Source: Dialister sp. UBA6422 (GTDB lineage Bacteria; Bacillota; Negativicutes; Veillonellales; Dialisteraceae). From it: a stretch of 10,772 bases of DNA. The translations under genes and the position numbers were made by a program. The notes beneath the pieces were generated by a model. It was not told the origin of the DNA. It worked only from the letters and a program-made list of their open reading frames with translations, and did no database searches. Numbering within the stretch: the first letter of the stretch is position 1; every line of letters begins with the position of its first letter. This document shows positions 6,744-10,772 of this stretch, piece after piece. The stretch spans positions 1 to 10,772 of the forward strand of contig DJPC01000140.1 in NCBI GenBank assembly GCA_002439665.1, in the 5' to 3' direction.

Positions 6744-7499
6744 ATGTTGTCCCCTATTTTAACTGCTGCACATATACGTAAATCTTTTGGAAGTCATACG
6801 GTTCTAAAAGACATTAATTTGGAAGTGAATAAAGGTGATGTAGTTTCTATTCTTGGACCTTCTGGTACAGGCAAGACTACATTTCTTCGATGCTTGAATT
6901 ATTTAGAGCGTCCAGATGAAGGGAAGCTTTCTATTGATGAAGTGTCTGTGGATTTTGCACATATCACTAAAAAGGAAGTACAAAAATTGCGGAGAAAATC
7001 CACCATGGTTTTTCAGCAGTTCAATTTATTTAAAAATAAAAATGTTCTGGAAAATGTCACAGAAGGCTTGATCTATGGATATGGAAAAACAAAAAAGGAA
7101 GCAGAAGAAATTGCCATGGAAGAATTAGCCCGGGTACATATGACAGATTATGCAAAAATGTATCCATCAGAATTATCCGGCGGCATGCAGCAGCGTGTAG
7201 GTATCGCTCGTGCCTTGGCACCTCGCCCAGATGTTATTCTTTTTGATGAACCTACTTCTGCCTTGGATCCAGAGCTGGTAGGAGAAGTCTTAGATACCAT
7301 TGCGGAAGTGGCAACACTGGGGATCACTATGATTATTGTGACCCATGAAATGCACTTTGCTAGAGAAGTGTCATCTAAGGTGGTTTTCATGTCCGATGGA
7401 CTCGTGGTAGAAGAAGGAGCGCCGGATGACTTATTTACCCATCCGAAAGAAGAAAAAACCCAGCAATTCTTGCAAAGAATGCTGGCAAGAGAAGGATAA
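6744..7499 (+). CDS. tcyN: Polar amino acid ABC transporter ATP-binding protein, TcyN-like
   Basis: This cytoplasmic ATPase powers an amino acid importer. The 251 residues carry every nucleotide-binding element: Walker A GPSGTGKT (38-45), Q-loop in VFQQFNLF (89-96), signature LSGGMQQ (144-150), Walker B VILFDEP (164-170), D-loop SALDPE and switch His201. It belongs to the HisP/GlnQ class. The stretch [18 protein letters not shown] (75-92) followed by VLENVTEGL resembles B. subtilis TcyN, the cystine importer ATPase; this is recalled, not computed. AGGAAGG 6 nt upstream fixes the start. The gene lies directly behind the T-box leader, so its expression should rise when the sensed tRNA is uncharged. 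The two permease genes follow after 229 nt. Confidence 0.93.
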   Translation: MLSPILTAAHIRKSFGSHTVLKDINLEVNKGDVVSILGPSGTGKTTFLRCLNYLERPDEGKLSIDEVSVDFAHITKKEVQKLRRKSTMVFQQFNLFKNKNVLENVTEGLIYGYGKTKKEAEEIAMEELARVHMTDYAKMYPSELSGGMQQRVGIARALAPRPDVILFDEPTSALDPELVGEVLDTIAEVATLGITMIIVTHEMHFAREVSSKVVFMSDGLVVEEGAPDDLFTHPKEEKTQQFLQRMLAREG

Positions 7500-7728
7500 A
7501 ATAGTTAAAAGTGAGAAGCGGTGGCTAGCTGGCCCGCAAATGACTCTTATATGATTTTTGAAAATGGGCATTGGGAGTTAGTGGTAAGTAGGCACAGCTC
7601 GCGGACTACTTTATAAAAAGGATATTGGAGAGCGTCTACATTTTGATGCGTCCCTTCGGCCCTTTCCATCACTCCTGACTTGTTATGATAAAAGGATAGT
7701 GTCTCTATCCATAAAGGAACGATAGATT
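7500..7728 (+). other. Gap inside the transporter operon
   Basis: This 229-nt stretch has no credible gene or clear promoter. It ends with a GGATAG/CTATCC hairpin (7694-7710) just before the ribosome site AAAGGA (7713-7718) of the first permease. The hairpin could tune translation. GGAACGATAGA just before the start codon also occurs upstream of tctA. Confidence 0.4.
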
Positions 7729-8424
7729 ATGCTTACTTTTAATATGTCTTATTTCCTTGGTCTATTTCCAAGGCTGGCAGATGCCATTCCGTTCACATTG
7801 GAAGTGATTGTGGCATCTATTGTGATTTGTCTCTTTTTTGGGTCTCTTATGGCGGTGGTACGTATTGCCAAGGTGCCACTTCTTTCTCAGTTTTGCGAAG
7901 TTTGGCTCTCTTACAATCGGAGCATGCCTTTTGTTCTAGATTTGTACTTGGTATACTTCGTCTTGCCGGCTATTGTGAAAATGCTTCATTTTAGCACTGA
8001 TGGATGGCCTTTGACGACCTATGTATTGGTGGCTTTGGGCTTTCATTATACCCCTGTCATTTCTGAAATTATCCGTCCAGCTTATTTATCGGTGGATAAA
8101 GGACAGACAGAAGCAGCTAAAGTTTTCGGTTTGTCTCCTTTCCATCGAGTAGTGCATATCGTAGCACCCCAGGCACTTCCTGTGGCACTGCCAGGTTTAG
8201 TGAATGAATCCATTAATATTTTGAAAGATACATCCATTATGTATTTTATTGGTGTGGTAGATCTCATGGGGAAAGCCGGGCTTATCATCAATGGCAACTA
8301 TGGACAGGGGAAATTAGAAACTTATTGTGCCGTGGCTTTGATTTATTGGGCCATCGTGATTTTAGTAGAAGTGGTATTTCACTATTTCCAGAAATGGAAT
8401 ACCACTGGGGTAAGGAGGGTGTAA
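7729..8424 (+). CDS. Polar amino acid ABC transporter permease, TcyL/TcyM-like (first)
   Basis: This inner-membrane permease forms half of the translocation pore with the next gene product. The 231 residues have the His/Glu/Gln-type permease layout: membrane segments at about 20-45, 60-85, 93-113, 160-175 and 198-220, and the cytoplasmic EAA loop that docks the ATPase (EAAKVFGLSPFHRVVHIVAPQA, starting at 128). RSMPFVLDLYLVYF (64-77) corresponds to the family's usual RGTPxxxQ stretch. The C-terminal part, with VVDLMGKAGLIINGNYG then ETYCAVALIYW, resembles TcyL/TcyM of cystine importers. The ATG at 7729 is preceded by AAAGGA, 10 nt away. Its last codons contain the ribosome site of the second permease, so the two are translationally coupled. 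Substrate assignment is by family resemblance and the T-box, not proven. Confidence 0.9.
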   Translation: MLTFNMSYFLGLFPRLADAIPFTLEVIVASIVICLFFGSLMAVVRIAKVPLLSQFCEVWLSYNRSMPFVLDLYLVYFVLPAIVKMLHFSTDGWPLTTYVLVALGFHYTPVISEIIRPAYLSVDKGQTEAAKVFGLSPFHRVVHIVAPQALPVALPGLVNESINILKDTSIMYFIGVVDLMGKAGLIINGNYGQGKLETYCAVALIYWAIVILVEVVFHYFQKWNTTGVRRV

Positions 8425-8425
8425 G

Positions 8426-9121
8426 ATGATTGACTTTGGTGTACTTCCTACGGCGCTCCTTTTTATTTCTAAAGCCATCCCCAATACGCTTTTTATGGCT
8501 TTGGTCATTATGGCGTTTAGCATCGTTTTAGGTTCTTTGATTGCTGTCATCCGTCTTCATTGCAATCGTTTTCTAGATGGCGTATTCACAGTTTTTGTGT
8601 CTTTTTTCCGCGCTGTACCAGCTTTGGTACAACTCTTTATCATTTATAATTCATTGCCTTTCTTATTGGCACCTCTTCTTTCTTCTCTTACAGGGACGAC
8701 GGTGAAACCTTTTGATGTGAGTCCTTATTGGACCGTGTATGCCACATTTATTTTGTATATCACGGCCTATCAGTCAGAAAATATCAGAGGAGCCCTTCGT
8801 GCTGTAGATAAAGGGCAGTTTGAAGCAGCTGTGGCTATGGGTCTTTCGCCTCGTCAAGCGTTTACCCGGATAGTTCTGCCCCAGGCTTTTGTGGTGGCAC
8901 TTCCTTCCTTCTTTACTTATTATTTGAAGACCATTAAGCTTTTGGCTCTGGTATTTACCGTCAAAGTGGTGGATATGTTTGCTAAGGCAGATATCTTTTC
9001 TGCCCTTTATAACCGTCGCACGGAACCATATATTGCTGATGCCATTGCCTACTGGGTGGTAGCTATCATTCTGACTTTTCTCTTTAACTGGTGGGAAAAG
9101 AAATTGCGGGAGAAGTACTAA
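8426..9121 (+). CDS. Polar amino acid ABC transporter permease, TcyL/TcyM-like (second)
   Basis: This is the second permease of the importer, a diverged relative of its upstream neighbour and exactly the same length (231 residues). It has an N-terminal membrane pair (about 12-42 and 52-78), the FRAVPALVQL stretch (61-70), and the EAA loop EAAVAMGLSPRQAFTRIVLPQA starting at 133. The C-terminal FTVKVVDMFAKADIFSA and YIADAIAYW resemble cystine-type permeases. Its ATG lies one base after the previous stop, and TAAGGAGG (8411-8418) sits 7 nt upstream within the first permease gene. Two different permeases imply a heterodimeric pore. No binding-protein gene follows; the operon appears to end at the hairpin 9261-9312. 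Confidence 0.92.
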   Translation: MIDFGVLPTALLFISKAIPNTLFMALVIMAFSIVLGSLIAVIRLHCNRFLDGVFTVFVSFFRAVPALVQLFIIYNSLPFLLAPLLSSLTGTTVKPFDVSPYWTVYATFILYITAYQSENIRGALRAVDKGQFEAAVAMGLSPRQAFTRIVLPQAFVVALPSFFTYYLKTIKLLALVFTVKVVDMFAKADIFSALYNRRTEPYIADAIAYWVVAIILTFLFNWWEKKLREKY

Positions 9122-9132
9122 AAGAGCGTTAG

Positions 9133-9174
9133 AAACTAGCATAAAAATGATATAAACTAGCATAAAAATGATAT
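9133..9174. repeat. Perfect tandem duplication of 21 bp
   Basis: The unit AAACTAGCATAAAAATGATAT occurs twice head to tail with no mismatch (9133-9153 and 9154-9174), 11 nt after the second permease stop. Perfect identity points to a recent slippage event or a maintained binding site. Confidence 0.9.
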
Positions 9175-9260
9175 AGTCTCATTGGCGTTAAGGTTTACAC
9201 GCAGGAACGCTATCATTACATCCTATATCATCACCATACTCTTATTTTCTAGTGCATATA

Positions 9261-9312
9261 ACAAAAGGGGCTGTGACAAAATGCAAAAGCATCTTGTCAC
9301 AGCCCCTTTTGT
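9261..9312. terminator. Bidirectional terminator hairpin after the transporter operon
   Basis: A 24-bp stem with a single A-C mismatch closes on an AAAA loop (9285-9288). The outer arms are ACAAAAGGGG and CCCCTTTTGT, so a T-rich tail exists on either strand. It lies about 140 nt after the second permease and is the likely end of that operon. Confidence 0.85.
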
Positions 9313-9462
9313 GCTTCGAGACATATGAAGTTATGAGTTGCGTGTTGCTGGTTGTTGGTTTCAAAGAGTTTACACATCTTATCTCTGCTTACTAGCCATC
9401 AGCCACCTGTACCTTATGCTATACACCAGCTTAGCCTAGAATATCTCCCATTAAAAGGAAAC

Positions 9463-9514
9463 AAAAAAGAGGGTGTGATCCAATACAAAAGTATTTTGAC
9501 ACACTCTCTTTTTT
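9463..9514. terminator. Bidirectional terminator hairpin after the aroB-like gene
   Basis: The arms 9463-9486 and 9491-9514 pair except for an internal loop of four positions, with an AAAA apical loop. Six A and six T residues flank it, so it can end transcripts from both sides; it lies 40 nt beyond the aroB-like stop. Its GTGTGA...CAAAAGTATTTTGACACA core is clearly related to the hairpin at 9261-9312. Confidence 0.85.
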
Positions 9515-9553
9515 ATATATTGCCATGTCTTGTTATTTTGGTGGCTTTACGGA

Positions 9554-10621
9554 TTATTTCACATATTTCTTCAATTCATCGACGGTTATATTCTGCAGGA
9601 ATCCATCGCCAATGGTATGGATGAGAGCCAGGTCGATATGGCCGGCTTTGATATTTTTATCTTTTTCTAAGGCAGCAGAGAGAATGGATGGGTTAACTTT
9701 GGTTGTGGTAGGTAAAGAAAGGGATTTCAGTACATATTCCAAGCGAGCCGTGGTTCCTTCTTCCGTAAGTCCTAGTAGTTCCGCTCTCTTAGTCACCATG
9801 TACATACCGATGGCAGTAGCTTCTCCGTGGGTGATCTTATCATCATCATAGCGATAGCATTTTTCGATGGCACCACCGATGGTGTGACCGAAGTCCAAAA
9901 GACGACGAGGACCTTCATCTAGAGGGTCTATTTCTACATAATGGGCTTTGATGGTCACGCAGCGGCGAATAATTTCTGGTAGTACTCGCAAAAGGTCCAT
10001 GTCGCTATTGGCTTTTTCAAAGAGTTCAAATAGTGCTTTATCAGCGACACACCCTAATTTTACGGCTTCCCCCAATCCGTTATGTAAGTACTGGCGTGGT
10101 AAAGTTTTGGCCATGCCAGGATCGATATACACCGCTTTGGGCTGATAGAAGGTTCCTACCAGATTTTTTCCGGCGGCAATATCCAATGTGATTTTTCCCC
10201 CAATGGCGCTGCCTATCTGAGAAAGGACAGAGGTAGGGAATTGGATATACTGGATGCCTCTATGGTAGGTGGCTGCAGTAAAACCGGTCACATCGCCTAC
10301 AATACGTCCGCCTAGAGCGATGAGTACATCATCACTGCCAAGACCAAAATCTACCAGTGCGCCATATACTCGATTGACCACAGACAAAGAGCGAGATTTT
10401 TCTGTCGATGGTACAACGATCATTTGGGTGCGAAGTCCCGCGCTTTCTAGGGACTTTACTAAATCCATGCCATAGAGACGGTCGATGCCATCTTCTGTAA
10501 TAATAGCTGCTTTGCTAGCCCCTGTAAGACTGGCTACAGCGGGTCCTGCTCTTCGAATGAGTCCGCTGTCAATGGTGATATTATAAGAATCTTTTCCTAA
10601 ATTAATATGAATGGTATCCAT
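9554..10621 (-). CDS. aroB: 3-dehydroquinate synthase-like protein with altered active site
   Basis: The fold and length (355 residues) are those of 3-dehydroquinate synthase, the NAD- and metal-dependent second enzyme of the shikimate pathway. Recognisable are IALGGRIVGDVTGF (101-114), the PTSVLSQ region (129-135), GGK (141-143), GKN (151-153), LGEAVKLG (183-190), LLDFGHT (241-247) and THGEATAIGM (264-273). Retained are Lys143, Lys152, Asn153, Glu185, Lys188, Arg239/240, His246 and His265, which include the metal ligands Glu, His and His. Changed against the usual family pattern are GGG to GGR (Arg106), the Asp of QVDSS to Gly137, Asn of LNFGHT to Asp243, and the second His of GHxxGHA to Gly250. 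This could be a lineage-specific synthase, another sugar phosphate cyclase, or an enzyme with lowered activity. The ATG at 10621 is 6 nt from AAAGGAGG; the ATG at 10624 is only 3 nt away. It stands alone, without other aro genes nearby. Confidence 0.85.
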   Translation of the reverse strand: MDTIHINLGKDSYNITIDSGLIRRAGPAVASLTGASKAAIITEDGIDRLYGMDLVKSLESAGLRTQMIVVPSTEKSRSLSVVNRVYGALVDFGLGSDDVLIALGGRIVGDVTGFTAATYHRGIQYIQFPTSVLSQIGSAIGGKITLDIAAGKNLVGTFYQPKAVYIDPGMAKTLPRQYLHNGLGEAVKLGCVADKALFELFEKANSDMDLLRVLPEIIRRCVTIKAHYVEIDPLDEGPRRLLDFGHTIGGAIEKCYRYDDDKITHGEATAIGMYMVTKRAELLGLTEEGTTARLEYVLKSLSLPTTTKVNPSILSAALEKDKNIKAGHIDLALIHTIGDGFLQNITVDELKKYVK

Positions 10622-10772
10622 CATATACCTCCTTTAACGGGGAATGGAATTGGTATCACATAGTTGCTTTTCCCTGAATAGTGAGAAGTGAGGAATTAGA
10701 AGCGAAGGCTGGCAGGGGGAATGATACAGTGCCGCACAATTGATAAGAGATTTCTTTGTCATTTTCTTTCGC

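Larger units (their letters stand above)
9122..9553. other. Convergent intergenic region with repeats and hairpins
   Basis: This 432-nt region separates the transporter operon from the minus-strand aroB-like gene. It contains the tandem repeat at 9133-9174 and two long hairpins (9261-9312, 9463-9514). Between the hairpins is a low-complexity GAGTTGCGTGTTGCTGGTTGTTGG-type stretch at about 9326-9360. Short open frames here lack ribosome sites. Confidence 0.5.

Noticed and set aside
9352..9624. Open frame of 90 codons on the plus strand
   Set aside because: It crosses a terminator hairpin and the 3' end of the aroB-like gene and has no ribosome site.

Overview
The window looks like chromosomal DNA from a low-to-moderate GC anaerobe of the Firmicutes. 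I infer the Negativicutes (a Dialister/Megasphaera/Veillonella-type organism). The reasons are strong AGGAGG ribosome sites, a T-box leader, a TctCBA transporter whose receptor is a lipoprotein, and a Bacillus/Clostridium-like low-molecular-weight phosphatase fold. The taxon is an inference from gene style, not a match.

Layout, left to right. Positions 1-947 hold no credible gene, only a terminator-like hairpin at 733-770 and another structured hairpin near 605-635. An extended -10 promoter then leads to a 224-residue protein with a C-terminal membrane anchor (1049-1723), closed by a perfect 20-bp terminator stem. Facing it on the minus strand (1967-2422) is a protein with the low-molecular-weight tyrosine phosphatase fold in which the catalytic Cys, Arg and Asp are all replaced. 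A long AT-rich divergent region with several palindromes separates it from a tripartite tricarboxylate transporter operon, tctC-tctB-tctA (2879-6248), which has a large hairpin between tctC and tctB.

Next comes a complete T-box leader (about 6388-6640). Its candidate specifier is UGC (Cys) and its UGGA bulge predicts a tRNA with discriminator U73; both fit tRNA-Cys. It precedes an ABC transporter of the polar amino acid class: an ATPase resembling TcyN and two permeases resembling TcyL/TcyM (6744-9121). The likely reading is cystine/cysteine-family uptake switched on when tRNA-Cys is uncharged. No substrate-binding protein for it lies in the window.

The operon converges on a 3-dehydroquinate synthase-like gene on the minus strand (9554-10621). 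Between them (9122-9553) lie a perfect 21-bp tandem repeat and two related long hairpins serving as terminators. The AroB-like protein keeps the fold and many metal and substrate residues but differs at several positions that are normally invariant. Positions 10636-10772 hold nothing I can name.

The strongest observations are the Cys-type T-box/transporter pairing, the apparent pseudophosphatase, the altered AroB active site, and the palindrome cluster upstream of tctC. I saw no CRISPR array, tRNA, rRNA, intact insertion sequence or phage gene.
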